The notes: a model not told the origin generated them from the letters alone. Counted from the stretch's first letter, positions 43,132 to 54,950 are shown. The stretch is DNA of 64,000 nt from Chalara sp. BL73 (GCA_918026815.1 CAKJVC010000086.1:231608-295607), one strand, 5' to 3'. Program-made: numbers and translations.

Positions 43132-45605
43132 GTTAATGAGAAGGTAACGGTAACCTGGAAACAAACACCACATAGCGCGAGAACAGAACTTTTGCAATCA
43201 CACAACAAAATCCATATCTAGCCGCTCTATTTCCGACCAATTGATCTACGAGAACGTTACATACCTCAGTCAATACCTTACTGAGACAATCCTGTGTAGA
43301 GTATCGAATCTGCAAATGAGCAGCCAATGCCAACTTCCTTTGTTAGAACCGATGAACCCTGCGTAGTCCTCACCATGGCAATTGGGCTACGTCAGTTTCT
43401 CTTTGAGCAAAGTACCAGAAGTCTTTGACCTTCATGTGGACACGAAAGAGGCAATCAAACATTGCAAAATGTCCTCTTGGCATGGAAAAACTTCATAGAT
43501 CCTGGGGGAGAGACCTGGGAAGTGAGAGGTGGAGGAGGGAACAAAGATGGACTTGATGGGGAATCTTAAACATAAGTTGCAAAACCAAGAAGGCAGCACG
43601 TTTTATAGTTTTCACGGGACTCCTCAGGCAATGTAGAGCAGGAATAGAGAACATGATTAACCTTACACTAGGTGAGAACTGAATTCTTTGGGTATCACAG
43701 TACGGGGAGAGGGTCGGCGGAACCAATCTCGAGGGGCCTGATTGCAAAGACCTCGATTTTTCCCCTTTCAAATTGTGCATAACCTTACAACAACGGCGTT
43801 GGAATTAGGTCTCAATATGGAGCTAAGCACATACTCGGCAATGGACCATTTGCCCACCTACCGACTGGGTAAGTCATGACGTCCGCACTGACATTAAGAT
43901 TCGACCCTAGCTGTGGCAGGTCATCAATTGGGGGAGGTCATTAATTCCAGGTCATTAACTGGAGGAGGTCAACCGAAGACCGTCAACTGGGCAAGGCCAT
44001 CATTTGCAGACCAACTAACTAGAGAAGGCCGTGTCTGTACTGACATTGAGAGCTCATCTCCTAGACTAATCAACTCGAGTATCATCAACCGGGGTGGCTC
44101 ATCGACTGAGGAGTTCCGTCATGCTCGGCTAGAGGGACTCATCATATCCGCATTAACATTGAGATCTCATTTCACGGACGGTCATCCATTTTCAGACCTA
44201 CCGAGATCGTCGCGTCCGCGCTGACATTAAAGTTAAGTCAATACCACCACTGGTGATACCGTCCGCACAATAGAGCCGGCATGCTGTAGTAATCTTAGGC
44301 CTTTGCCATATCCAGTGATGACAATGGAGGCCCCTATCAGTTACTACCCAAAAATTCTCTCCTCTTCGTTCCCATCGCCAGCGCCGACATTACCCTGCTA
44401 GAGTTGCCCTGCCAAAATTCCTGCAAGATTTTGCGGACAACATACTTTCCCCGGCTAGCGGTGCGGACAGCATACTACCCTTGCTAAGAGTTGCGGACGG
44501 CATATTACTGCCACATGAGCGAATACTACGGTAGAGAGAAAGAGGGGACGGGGAGAAGGAATCCACTCTGCAACTCTTAACCCCTGAGCCAATATCTACC
44601 ACGTGGCGAACACTGCTCGACTCAGAGGCTGAAACCTCCGTCCTCTTGCCCAATCTGGTTCAGAACCGTAACAATTGCAAAAAAGGGTTGTAATAATAGC
44701 AAAAGTTACTCGCGCTTTTACCGAGCTCGCAAAATGTACTACTCTAATTGACTTCATTTCATTATCCTTTATGAGATCTGCTTCCGTTGTTCATCACGTG
44801 ATTATTTATTCCTAAGCTGTGCCGCAGGTGGTTGTCACCTCACCATGTTGGCCAAATAATGATGCTCTTATCAGGAATATCCAAGTTATAGTCCCGGCCC
44901 TTGCTCATCCCCTTAGCCTTTAAGTCTTAACTGTTTCATAAATCATAAGGGTCAGCTTGACAGATACGAGTGCAAGTCAGCATTCTTCGTTCGAATCGAC
45001 CAGAGACAATGTTTGATGACATGTAGAATTTGATTGGTACAGATATGACCCATACTTTCCCCAAAGGATGACATGCAGTGGTTTGGCGGGTGCACTCCCC
45101 CAGCCAGAACACGACAAGCTCCGCTTCGGATGACATGCATTAACAATTGGCTCCCCCACCGAGCTCATCCCAAGCCTTCATAGCCCGGTGGAGCAGTGGA
45201 GTTGGGGTGGCGTGGATATTTAGCACAGTCAGGTTTGCACTTATGCATGTAACCAACATCCAAGTGAATCGAAAATCATGGTCGTCCCGAAATGTCATCC
45301 TCATACTTGCTACTAAGCTGACCGATGGAGTATTTCTCTATCCCCATTCTGGTAGTTGAACACAAAGTTTTTTTTCTTCGTCAGGTGCCAATCACCCTCA
45401 GCTCAGTCAACTCGCCCGAGCATCCCGAGCAGTTGGTCATGTTACGTCCCATGCAACCCCATTCCAACCACTATACTCAATTAATTATAATTAAATAACT
45501 ACTTAACCTCAATACAATCCAGTTCAGGAAAGGGTGCTTGCAGATATCAGAGAATAAATTGGTAAAAAAGGGCACCAGTTGGCAAGGAGAACCATCCCAG
45601 GTAGT
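43132..45605. other. intergenic 3' of Argonaute, with degenerate tandem repeats
   Basis: No supported gene. 43875-44240 holds four spaced copies of a GTCCGCACTGACATTAAGAT-like motif with GGTCAT(C)AA..GG filler. 44428-44510 holds three copies of TGCGGACAGCATACTA-like units. The last few hundred bases should include the Argonaute 3' untranslated region. Confidence 0.5.
43875..44240. repeat. degenerate tandem repeat
   Basis: GTCCGCACTGACATTAAGAT at about 43878, GTCTGTACTGACATTGAGAG at 44033, TATCCGCATTAACATTGAGA at 44147 and CGTCCGCGCTGACATTAAAG at 44211 mark diverged units about 65-155 bp apart. Confidence 0.6.
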
Positions 45606-48600
45606 CTAGACGTAAAACATTGAGTTCGCAACGTCAGGCGCAATGTTGATTTCAAAGTTGGGTAGTGGTGGTGCACCTCCACTGGCAACGCTTCCGGTGG
45701 CTGAGCTGTCATTTGGATCAAACTGATCAGAAAGATAACACCTCAAACGCTCGCAGAGCAAGTCAGCATAGTATGCGGGCGGACACAAGCTAACTGCCTT
45801 GGTTGCACGACCAAATAAATGGCACATGTTGTTTGTTAATTCCTCCAAAGCATCAGAATGGTTCTGATGAGGCTGCTTGACCTGGCGTCCCCTAAATACC
45901 TCGTCTAGAACGACATAGTAATGGCAGCTTCTAGCGGTGCCTTGCAGACAGGCATGAGGTTGCAAGAAAAAATCCCAACCACGGACTTCAGTCACACCAC
46001 GATCAACGACCGTGCCTGGGCCGCAATTCGAAGACCGATCCGCCTCTCCTTCCACAGTGGGATAGAAACGGGTATGGTGACGCTTACCGCAGACAATGAT
46101 AGCGATCTTGGGTAATCCTTGCTTCGTCGCCGTGGCAGGATACTTGCGCTGGCAAGCCTTTCTCACCGAAGGTAGCTCCTCATTCAAAAGGATTTGATAT
46201 TGACCCTCAGATACACCATCTCGATAGATGATGATATTCTCTGGCAGTGATTTGTTCTTGATTTCCCAGACATTCAGGCGAGACAAGAACATGCTCTCAA
46301 GAGCGATAACAGTCTCCTTCTTGCCTTCTTGAATACTGAATGTTGCTGGCCATTGCCCAAGAAACCTGTCAACACTCGCAACCACTGCAGCGGCGCTTGG
46401 GGCAGCTTCCTTTGATCCAGGGGACGGATGGGTCACATCGATACCCACGACCATTGTTTTTCCTTCCCCGACGATGCCCATCCTCGCTGGGTCGATGGTC
46501 TGATTGATGCCACCAGCCTTAAGGTTAAACTTCAGGCTGACATTACCAAAGTATTGTTCCTGTCTCTGCTCTTTCAGAAACTTCTGAGCTACAACACAGA
46601 CAGTATTAATGCCCGCCTTCGTATCCGCGGTTGTTTTGATGCTGTTATACGTCGCAACGTCACGATATGGCAAGACGCAAAGCACGAATCTTGGCTTGTG
46701 GGGGCTTGAATACATTCGGTGGAAAATGTCTTTGATAATAGTATCATTGCGACCCTCTTCTCCTTCGAAAAGATCAATTATCGCTGGCTGCTGTTGCTTG
46801 ATGAAGCCAGAAGAATCAATCCCTGCGGTCTGCAAGAATCGCTTGAAATTTTGTACCGTGTCATATACGTACTGCGGATCAGGATTTCTGCCGCTATTGG
46901 AGCGGAAAAGGATATATGTCCACGGTCCAAGATTGCTGCCAGTATGAAACTTGATACTAGCCATATTCCATTGGCCACCAGTAACATTGAGATTCTTCTC
47001 CTTATTGTCAAGAGTTTTATACTTGATAGTTGGAGATGGCAGTACTCGTGCTGCAACTGTAATCAAACTGGTGCCAACTTGAAGACCAAAGTGCCCTAGG
47101 AGAGAGTCTGAATCAGGGTTTAGGCCGAGAACTGCCTTGCCATCTTCAACTATTGAGATTCCATTTTCCCAGGGTTTTCGACAAGCAAAAGCAATCATCT
47201 CTTGAGTCTGCGCAGGACCCAGGCGGCGCTTGATCGTTTGGCCTGGTACGACTTCGCAAACCTCTGCTGGAAGGTACGTTGGATGCTCACGGTCTCCGAC
47301 ATTGACCACAGGATTGCTTCCTTTCAGTTGAAAAGCTGGGTATTTCTTCCGGAAAAAATCATACACAGTAATGTAGGCGTTTTGAGGCAAGGCAGATCCC
47401 GTTGGATTCTTGGGGGCTTTCGCACCCGATGCTACTGCTGCTGGTGGTACAGGCCCTAGCCAGAATTTCACTTCTGACGCAGATGCACCATGGTAGGGCA
47501 CCTGCGGTGGATTTGCATCTGAGCGGCCATCTTGGGGATGAGCCAAACCAAAAATAGACTTGAGTCTGGGAATTTCCTTCTTCGTCTTTTTGGAAAGCTT
47601 GGGGGGGAGATGAAGTATCTTCACCTGAATCTTGCTTAGCTTCTTCTGCAGCGTTGTCTTGTTGCTCGTGCCAATTCTCGGATAAATCAAGTCCAAACGT
47701 ACAGGCTCCAGAAAGATGCCATGAGTGACATTGATATTCAGAACTAGGCCTCCGGTTGCTGGTCGAAGACTTTGGTAGTATCCTCGGAGTGATTCTAGTC
47801 CACCACCGAGGACTTTTAGGTTGGCTGGGTTGCGATCAATTGAGAAGTACCTGTTTTGGCCGATTGAGGACACTCCCGAGTTTGCATGTGGGTAGTGTCC
47901 GAACAAGGCATTCAAACCTTGGATTACTTCGGCTTTGTTGGGGAAGTCTGGTGTCCTACTTGTTGCGCAAAGATAGCTGACGAAATTGCCAACGCTAAGA
48001 GCCGTCGGGTTGATCACCCTCACTTTGTAAGATGGTGCATTTGCTAAAGGCTCATCTTCTGCATCTCCACGATAGATAATGTCCACAATGTAGGGGTCCG
48101 GAATGGATAAGGGTTGTCTTGACACAATAAATGATTTCCATTCTGTGGCAACACGAGTGAAGTCTGGTAGCCTATTGTCTTGTTAGCATAATTTCAAGTG
48201 TAGATCAGAGTACTGACTCGCGAAGCAGCTGGAAGATCCGAGTTAGCTTCTTGCCTTTCGCCTCCGGCGAAACTTCCACATGATAGCGGGTTAGCTCAAG
48301 GCCTGGCTGGGGAATGACCTTGAGATAATTTGCATAGACAGCAATCTTCTTTCCTACAAGTTTGAGAGAATTAGCTAGAGAAGCTTGGAAAGAGCTCAGA
48401 GCACGAACCCGTGGTGCCATGGCCTGGACGTTCAGGAAACTGTGAGTAGTCCTTCAGCGAGAAACCTCCAATCCCAGAAGCATTCTTCATATATGTGTTC
48501 TCGATGTTCATAATCACCCCATCTGGTGGAGCGAGTGGAGCTTTTAGGTTCCTGAAGTTTATGAGTTCCCGATTGAGCAATTTGATACAAAATAGTGCTC

Positions 48601-48793
48601 ACCTGAAAACTCGAACATCCGCGCCTCCACGTCCGCCTCCCTTTCCACCTCCTCCACGGCCTCGGTCGCCACCACGGAAGCTTCCTCCTCCACGATCACT
48701 ACCACGGAAGCTTCCCCTTCTTCGGTCACTACCGCCTCGCCCTCGTCCTCCTCCTCCACCGCTACCTCCACCACGTCCTCCATGGCCGGACAT
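45606..48793 (-). CDS. Argonaute protein with RGG-rich N terminus, four exons
   Basis: Exons 48793-48603, 48551-48409, 48353-48218 and 48171-45606 join with correct phase (introns 51, 55 and 46 bp, with GTGAGC, GTTCGT and GTCAGT donors) to 1,011 residues. Residues 1-62 are Arg/Gly repeats (MSGHGGRGG..). ArgoN and linker follow (NLKAPLAPPDGV.., GKKIAVYANYLKV), then PAZ (about 310-450, YITVYDFFRKKYP), MID, and PIWI. The slicer residues are present: D735 in GIDVTHPSPG, E782 in VIALESM, D808 in YRDGVSEGQ and D959 in CPPAYYADLLCER. It should therefore bind small RNAs and cut target RNA in the RNA-silencing pathway, related to fungal QDE-2/Sms-2-type proteins; which clade cannot be told without a tree. 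Intact, and the natural opponent of the transposons around it. Confidence 0.95.
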
Positions 48794-49449
48794 ATTACTT
48801 GTTTAGCTCGTGTGTAGAAAGAGACTCTCGGTCTGTGCAAAAAGGTGAGAACAAGTGTGATAGTGCTCGCTTTTCTTCGTTTATGAGTACGGAGGAGCTC
48901 AGTCTGGGAGTTGTTCAGTGTCTACCAAAGACCCATCAGTAAATGCGAACTGCTTGATGGTTATATGAGCAGATTTGAGATATGCCATATGACTAGTCAT
49001 ATTTTGTGCAAAGTGCTGGTTAAGAGGGTATGCAATGTAGCATCCCGGGAAGAATACTTTTAACCAAATCTAGTACAGCAGTAACGTGGCCAAATAGAAG
49101 CAAGCAAAAAGTGTAAAAAAAGTACATATCATACCGACCGTGATTCGTAGGATTTTGTTTGTGTCAGTGCTGTCTGATCACTTTGGAGTGGCAATCCACC
49201 ACAGATCGAGACCGTGTGCCAATTGAGATTTGGGACAGATAGTCGAAATTAAGCAGCCATGTTCATTCCTGATCTACAATGCAGGAAAACTGACAGAGCC
49301 AAAGAAAGCGTTGGAGAAGGAAGTAAGAACAGGTGACGTGACGCGACGTGACGCTAAGGGTCCCAATACGCGTACCCCAGGGTCCCAGTACACCTACACC
49401 ATGGTGTAACCTGTTTCACCCCCATGTCGGCCAACCCCCCCATATCGGC
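48794..49449. other. Argonaute upstream region
   Basis: Promoter space of the Argonaute gene. No clear TATA box. GACGTGACGCGACGTGACGC at 49335 is a small direct repeat. Nothing else was recognised. Confidence 0.4.
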
Positions 49450-49790
49450 TACTTTTCACCACCAAAACACGTTACCAGCTTTAACACAAAATGGCACCAC
49501 CTCATCGCATCAATTCCCTCAAAAAGAGGGCCAAATAACTCTTGCTGTTTCAGCGATTCAAATAATCAATTTCCATCAGGTCGTTAGTGTCTATGAAGTA
49601 CCTCGAACGACACTATAAGATCGTCTACATGGTCGACCACCAAAACGAGGATCTAGAGCTAAAAATCGATTGCTGCTAGAATGTGAGGAAGAAGAGTTAA
49701 TCAAATGGATCTATTGTATGGAACAACGAGGATTTCCACAAAAAAGCCAAGTGCACGGTTATGCACAGACATTTTTTGTATGTAAAATTT
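49450..49790 (+). pseudogene. pogo/Tigger-like transposase, N-terminal HTH fragment
   Basis: In one or two frames it reads KEGQITLAVSAIQ.., VYEVPRTTL, then GRPPKRGSRAKNRLLLECEE, EEELIKWIYCMEQRGFPQ, the paired helix-turn-helix (psq plus CENP-B type) that opens pogo transposases. The DDE domain is missing; homology ends at about 49790. Confidence 0.75.
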
Positions 49791-50242
49791 TTTGGAATTT
49801 CGCTTGTGTTGGAAACTCGCTTGTGGGCTATGTTAGTCCAAAAAAATACAAAAAGTTCACTTGGACAGCATCACGCATATCTCGTTACATCTTTGTTTAG
49901 AGGAGTGGTTATCTGGTATTTTAGACCAGAGTTGTGGTTAACTGGTGATGAGTGAGCCATCACAGCAATAGTATTAAGCCCCCCAGTGGAGTGTCCACCG
50001 GGGCGACAGAAAAATGCTTGTTTGGGTTTATGATTCGTATTGAGTGGTGTTGTCTTGGGGAGAAGGCGATTGGCTTGGGGGAAGTAAGGGAATCGACAGG
50101 GGCCAATTAAAGGGATGAATTATAGGCTTTCCCAAAAGACAATTTCCTTCTCTAACAATTAGAAGTTAGGTAACTGCCTCCCTTTCTTCCTATTCCCTCT
50201 TCCTTCCAAATTATAAAAAAGAGGTCTCCTTTTCCCCGACTG
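49791..50242. other. intergenic
   Basis: No supported gene or repeat. The 3' boundary is the start of the vWA relic. Confidence 0.4.
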
Positions 50243-50925
50243 TTGAGACTTGTTGTCATGTTACGCCAGCCAATTGCTGACCATTCGCTAGGGGACCAGC
50301 AAGCCGACCCCAGATCGTCCAGGCATGAACGCCTTCACTGTTCCCTCGAACGCGCTCCCGCCAGCATACACACCATCTCCTACCACTGCCACGGGCCCAA
50401 TATTCACGCCCCAGAGCTCGCTGCACCTTCAAATGAGCAGGCCGCACCAGTCGCGGGATCACACCCCTATTCCTTCCTCAGCACATTCGACACCGTTCTC
50501 CTGATTGATGACTCCGGCTCCATGGCCGGTCGCTCGTTGCTAGATAATGTCCTACACGGCGATGAACAGTTCAACTACAACTCATCACCGTCAGAACAGA
50601 CGGTGAGAGCGTCCTGGCTCTCGGGCCCGTCGCACAATATCCCGCTACGAGTGCAACGAAGGCTACCCCGACCCTCGCAGCGTTAATCCCCTCCTCCAAG
50701 GCAAATCCTCGTCCTCTGGTGCGTCAAGACTTGGATCAATGTTGGCAGCGCTGGAAATTTCGACGGGCAGAGGAGGAGGCACAAGCAAAGATAGATAGAT
50801 TGCAGTTAGAGCAGGAACAGCAGAGGTTGTTTGGCAGAGACGCCGACGACGACGGGAGTCTTTGTGTGGCAATGCTAGACGTGGTGATACGTCTCTTCGG
50901 CGATATCGACTACTCGGATCCTTGA
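50243..50925 (+). pseudogene. von Willebrand factor A-domain gene, broken
   Basis: One frame (50325-50500) gives a Ser/Thr/Pro-rich leader MNAFTVPSNALPPAYTPSPT. A second frame takes over with FLSTFDTVLLIDDSGSMAGR, the first strand and MIDAS motif (DDSGSM) of a vWA domain. The rest of the domain is lost. A third stretch (50719-50925) gives RRAEEEAQAKIDRLQLEQEQ and ends RLFGDIDYSDP, probably the original C terminus. So the gene has a frameshift and a large internal deletion. Original role unknown. Confidence 0.6.
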
Positions 50926-51885
50926 ACGCATCTCAAATACAGCAATTGTCCAGCCCAAGCGATGACTGACATTGCATATCTTCTACCACCCTCCCATCCG
51001 CCACCACATCCGCTTCACGTTTGTCAACCTACCTTCCGAACCAAAGAGTCCACGAATCGCGAATTGCGGGAGGAGCAATGGATTGGCCGTCATGAGTCAG
51101 TCTACGATCCCTCGTCGATACATCTTTAAGAGCAGAGACTAGAAAATGCACAGAACAGAATACATAGAGAGGGACAGAGGTGGCAGTCGCGCGCTCGCTG
51201 CTGGATCTGTGGAGTTCACTGCCATAGGAGGAGGAAGATTCTGTAAGCGAAGGCCGTAGATACCGCCGGTTATTGGGATTGACGACATTGAACGTGATGT
51301 TTGATCGCCGATCCAGCTCCTCAGTTTATAAGAACAAATCCTTTGCACCAATACATACCCCCTCTTCCCCCGAAGACGTTTGATCGACAATCTTAAAGGC
51401 GTATAGCTGCAACTAAAATCTTTTGATGGATGGCTGTTTGATAAAGCTTCTATGTTGAACATTATATCCCCACCAGATTGCAAGATCTTCCTTCTGCTAA
51501 AGTCAGCGAAGGGTAAAGAAATTGCCATTCCATATCCTCCTCCCTCTGTACTTCTCGCCTCTCCCTTCCCTCTGTTGCTTCTGCGCCGCAACTACATGCA
51601 CTCCACCGTGCAATTGTCCACTGATCTGCTTTGCTCCGAATGTGATAAGTTGCCCATCCATCCTCACCGCCCCAACCGTGCAATGCCCTGCCACCCATTT
51701 CTATGCTTCATGCATTCGGCCTTTGGTCAAGGCGCCGAGCGGAGCTGAATGATGTGCCACAAGAGACAATCCTGAGGAACTGAGTCTTACGGGCTTCCAT
51801 TTCCATTAACCTTACGCCAACACGCTTTCATCCATTCGCCATTCATCAAAATTTACGAATCTTTAATAGGTTCCATAACCCCGGG
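50926..51885. other. intergenic
   Basis: No supported gene. Several overlapping short ORFs lack domains. Nothing repetitive was recognised. Confidence 0.4.
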
Positions 51886-52140
51886 TCATCGACGGACAAT
51901 ATGGCTCGTGGAGGCAGGCAGAGTTGAAGCCAGGATATTCGCATCAAGTCCCAATTTTAGCTCCTTCTCGTCGATACTAGACCGGTCACGTGTTTCTGCC
52001 TGCTCTCTTTGTATTGTTCGGAGGTCTAGAATCGTTGTGATTGGAAGGTGGTCTGAGTTGTGGTCCACCTCATTGTCTACCATGGTTACCGGGACGCTGT
52101 TAAGATTACACTGAATTTAGTGGGAACTGCCAAGGATTCC
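51886..52140 (-). pseudogene. LINE endonuclease fragment
   Basis: On the minus strand it reads NLNSVPVTMVDNEVDHNSDH, LPITTILDLRT and continues about 45 codons. NSDHLPI is the C-terminal catalytic block of an apurinic-type LINE endonuclease. Both sides are truncated. Confidence 0.65.
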
Positions 52141-52427
52141 AGTGCTTTGGTATCAGCGCTCAGGTATTTTAGTCTAAAGTCTAAGTGAAGCGATCCAACT
52201 GGCATGCCCCGGCCGACCTAACCAGCCGCCCCCCTCCAAAAACCCACCAAAATTGGCCTATCCTTAACCTTCCCGTCCTTATCCTTCCACCCTTTTGGAA
52301 AGGTTAGGAAGGTTGAGGCGCTTGGAAAGGAACAGGAAGGAAAGCCGGACCAAGACCTAGGAAAGGAGTGGCTAGGAGAGGAAAGTAAGAGGATGGGAAG
52401 GGACAGGACGGGAAATTAGAATCACTG

Positions 52428-52720
52428 CTCGGTGTATTCTTTGGATATATGTCGGAGTTTCCGGTCGTACGGCAAATTCAGTTGCTCGTCAATATTTGCG
52501 AGCTGTGATTGACAAAGGTTATTGCCCATATATCGTACGAACTGATCGAGGCAAAGAAACACCAATTGCAGCAGAAGTTCAATATGCTCTTTCTCGTACG
52601 ACGCAAGCTGATCCGACTTTTAAGCTTAGAAACTGTTTTGTATATGGAACAAGTACAGACAATCAAAGAATTGAATCCTGGTGGTCTCAATTGCAAAAAT
52701 CAAAGCTGTATTTTTGGAGA
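52428..52720 (+). pseudogene. integrase-core (rve-type DDE) transposase fragment
   Basis: It reads GRTANSVARQYLRAVIDKGY, CPYIVRTDRGKETPIAAEVQ, FVYGTSTDNQRIESWWSQLQ, then ends at LYFWR. RTDRG supplies an acidic catalytic residue and NQRIESWW the last glutamate of a DDE integrase-like core found in some eukaryotic transposons. The beginning and end of the protein are absent. It lies after a purine-rich stretch (52280-52420) without coding content. Confidence 0.6.
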
Positions 52721-52909
52721 GTATGTTTTAATTCGTACGATATATTTTATAAGTTATTCCTGAACATCCACCTTACACTTACCAACTGCTTATTCTAACG
52801 CTTCTTAACTAAATTCCACTACTCTAATCAATTTCGAAGGCTTCGTGTGAGCCGCAGGCTAGCACCCATGTTTCGCTTAAGTTCATCCAGGCTAGAAATG
52901 GTTGCACAA

Positions 52910-53110
52910 TGTCAGGTGCCAGGATGTCACGTGCTGAGGGGCAATGAAGGGGCTCGGTAAAGACACTGAGACCTGGCATGTATGGGCACGTAGGGAGTCG
53001 CCAGGGGTTCGGAGGGTATAAGTAGAGGACTCAGGACGTATTAGAAACGGTAGAGATTAGTCTTTGTTCAATATGAGTTGATTTGTGCCACACTGCTCCA
53101 GCACCTTACA
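52910..53110 (+). mobile_element. solo LTR, 201 bp, TSD CACAA
   Basis: It begins TGTCAGGTGCC and ends GGCACCTTACA-like (AGCACCTTACA), imperfect inverted ends. CACAA flanks at 52905-52909 and 53111-53115. A TATA-like GGTATAAGTAGAG lies at 53017. It is unrelated to the other two LTR families. The sequence CCAGGCTAGAAA sits on both sides, so the target was a small repeat. Confidence 0.85.
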
Positions 53111-53125
53111 CACAAAGAGTTGAGC

Positions 53126-53200
53126 CAGGCTAGAAATTTTCTTGGCGATTTGCCAAGGAATTTTCTAGCCTGGGCCAAGATTTTTCTAGCCTGGCCCAAC
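53126..53200. repeat. hairpin of 22 bp arms plus a third arm copy
   Basis: GCCAGGCTAGAAATTTTC..GGC and GCCAAGGAATTTTCTAGCC form near-perfect inverted arms around GATTT, and a third copy of the right arm follows. The same core CCAGGCTAGAAA occurs at 52888. Confidence 0.75.
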
Positions 53201-53224
53201 TGGAACCCGTGCCAATTTGGCATG

Positions 53225-53503
53225 CACCATCCTACGCTTCTTGCGGCTGAGAATCGACAATTACGGGCCGCAAATGAAAAGGTCAAGAAAAAAAGAGCTA
53301 AAAAGAAATCATTCGTACGTAAAGGAGGTGTTTTACAGGTTTTAGAGGTTCAAAAAGAGCTGAATCAAGCTACAGCTTCAATATCAGCTGTATATCAAGT
53401 AGTTCATCAAAACGTAGCTCTAGTACGTACACGTGCCCCAGCGACGTGTAGTATGTGTAAATCGCTAGAACACACTGCTCGTACATGCCCAGAACGTCAA
53501 TAA
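53225..53503 (+). pseudogene. pogo/Tigger-like transposase, C-terminal fragment
   Basis: It reads HPTLLAAENRQLRAANEKVK, KKSFVRKGGVLQV, then ends with a Cys/His cluster CSMCKSLEHTARTCPERQ, the usual tail of fungal pogo-like transposases. The DDE core is missing. It may be the other end of the fragment at 49450-49790. Confidence 0.7.
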
Positions 53504-53877
53504 ATCAATGATTTCAATCCGTAATTTGATATTTTAAGTGGTTGTGATATAATTGCAATTCAAAGAGCAAAAAATAGTGGTGGTTGCAGGGGTACTGTAC
53601 CACTCGCATATCTGTACGACTTGCTTATCAGGTACGTTAGGCGTCGGCTCTCGAAAGTCGCGTGACGCTATCAACTTACAGGGTTTGTTGCTGGGTCAAC
53701 AGCGTCAAACGCGATATTTTGGATGACGCGAGAATGAAGAATACCTACAGGCGGTGCTTTTCTTCAAACTCTGCTCCTCCAAAAACACCTCTCCAAGATC
53801 CAACCATGGCAATTACATACCCTCTAGAACAAAAGCCGCAATACGGTCAGTCTTGAGCATTTATCGTAGCCTTCAGA
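53504..53877. other. upstream region of the kinase relic
   Basis: No firm gene. A short ORF (53662-53856) may include part of the old kinase N terminus but shows no motif. Confidence 0.35.
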
Positions 53878-54950
53878 TTGCTGATACCCAATACAGAGCA
53901 GCGCGCCCTGAGCCCATTTCCCGCCAAACAACGAAACAATTCCGTGATCCCTTTCATCATAAATGAACGATCATGCGAGTGTTGCCAGGATCGGCGTTAT
54001 CTCGTTGACGGTGAATTAAGAAGTAGGAGACATTTAGTTGTGGGATACAGAGCAGTCGTTCTAGGACAAGAGCACAACGGACGCAAGGTTGCATTGAAGA
54101 AGGATGTTGATGAAAGCTCAATACTTTTGGACCTGCATCACCCCAACATTATCGAATTCCACGGCCTACTCACCTACAACGGCCTCGAGTATATGGTTCT
54201 GGACTTTTGCCCAAATTCTACGTTGGAAGATATGATACAAGCACGAGAATATCTTACCGCGCCCGAAGCGCGTGAATTTGGAATCCAAATCGCCGGGGGA
54301 GTCAAATATCTTCACAATACAGCACATCTTATGCACCGAGGTCTACAGACACAGGATATACTTCTAGACTCGAACATGAGGATTAAAATAACAGGTGTTG
54401 GGCTTGCAGCGCGCCTCAGATCACCTGCCGACCGTATGTTCGATGTACCATCAACATATGAGTATATGGCGCCAGAGATGCGTGATGGATGCGGCCACGA
54501 TAAGAGCGTCGATTTATGGAGCCTTGGCATCATCATGTAAGCACATTTAAACTCGGAAAATCACTCCTGCTAATTTTATGAAGTATGAAGATGCTATTTT
54601 TTCGTTCAGGCAGCCAGCATCCAGACCGTCCAGTGCAGGTGGAGGGCCGAAAATTGGTTGAAAAGATTCTTGTGCAGCGCCCTGACCCAGACACGATAGT
54701 AATGGACCCATTTTTCGCAGGTCCGTACCTGCCGAAGATGGACGCTAGCATTCGCACTGAGCCCCCGACGACGCCAAGCCATGGAGCAGATCATGACGTG
54801 CTGCTATTCCAACAACATTGTAGAAGAGCTGGCGTTGGCAGAGACAGCAATGGCAAATTTTGGCCGTGTGTCGGAACCAAGAAGTGCAAGAATCCAATAA
54901 GGAGTGAGAAGGAGGGAATATTGGTAGAGTTGGGCTTTGAATGGGCGTAA
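53878..54950 (+). pseudogene. Polo-like protein kinase relic (dead catalytic site)
   Basis: From about 54030 it reads VVLGQEHNGRKVALKK, with the ATP-site lysine kept, then HHPNIIEFHG, MVLDFCPNSTLEDM, EAREFGIQIAGGVKYLHN. The catalytic loop is MHRGLQTQDILL, with Gly where Asp of HRD belongs, and the DFG motif is GVG. YMAPEMR..DKSVDLWSLGII follows. An intron donor GTAAGC ends the frame at 54537; the next piece (54585-54950) has GRKLVEKILVQRPD..IVMDPFFAGPYLP, the C lobe end of Polo kinases, but joining them shifts the frame. Polo boxes are absent. Two catalytic aspartates lost plus the frame problem make it a pseudogene; a pseudokinase role is the less likely alternative. Confidence 0.78.

Noticed and set aside
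48559..48840. Acidic and Gly-rich ORFs around the Argonaute start
   Set aside because: Frame shadows of the Arg/Gly-coding exon 1.
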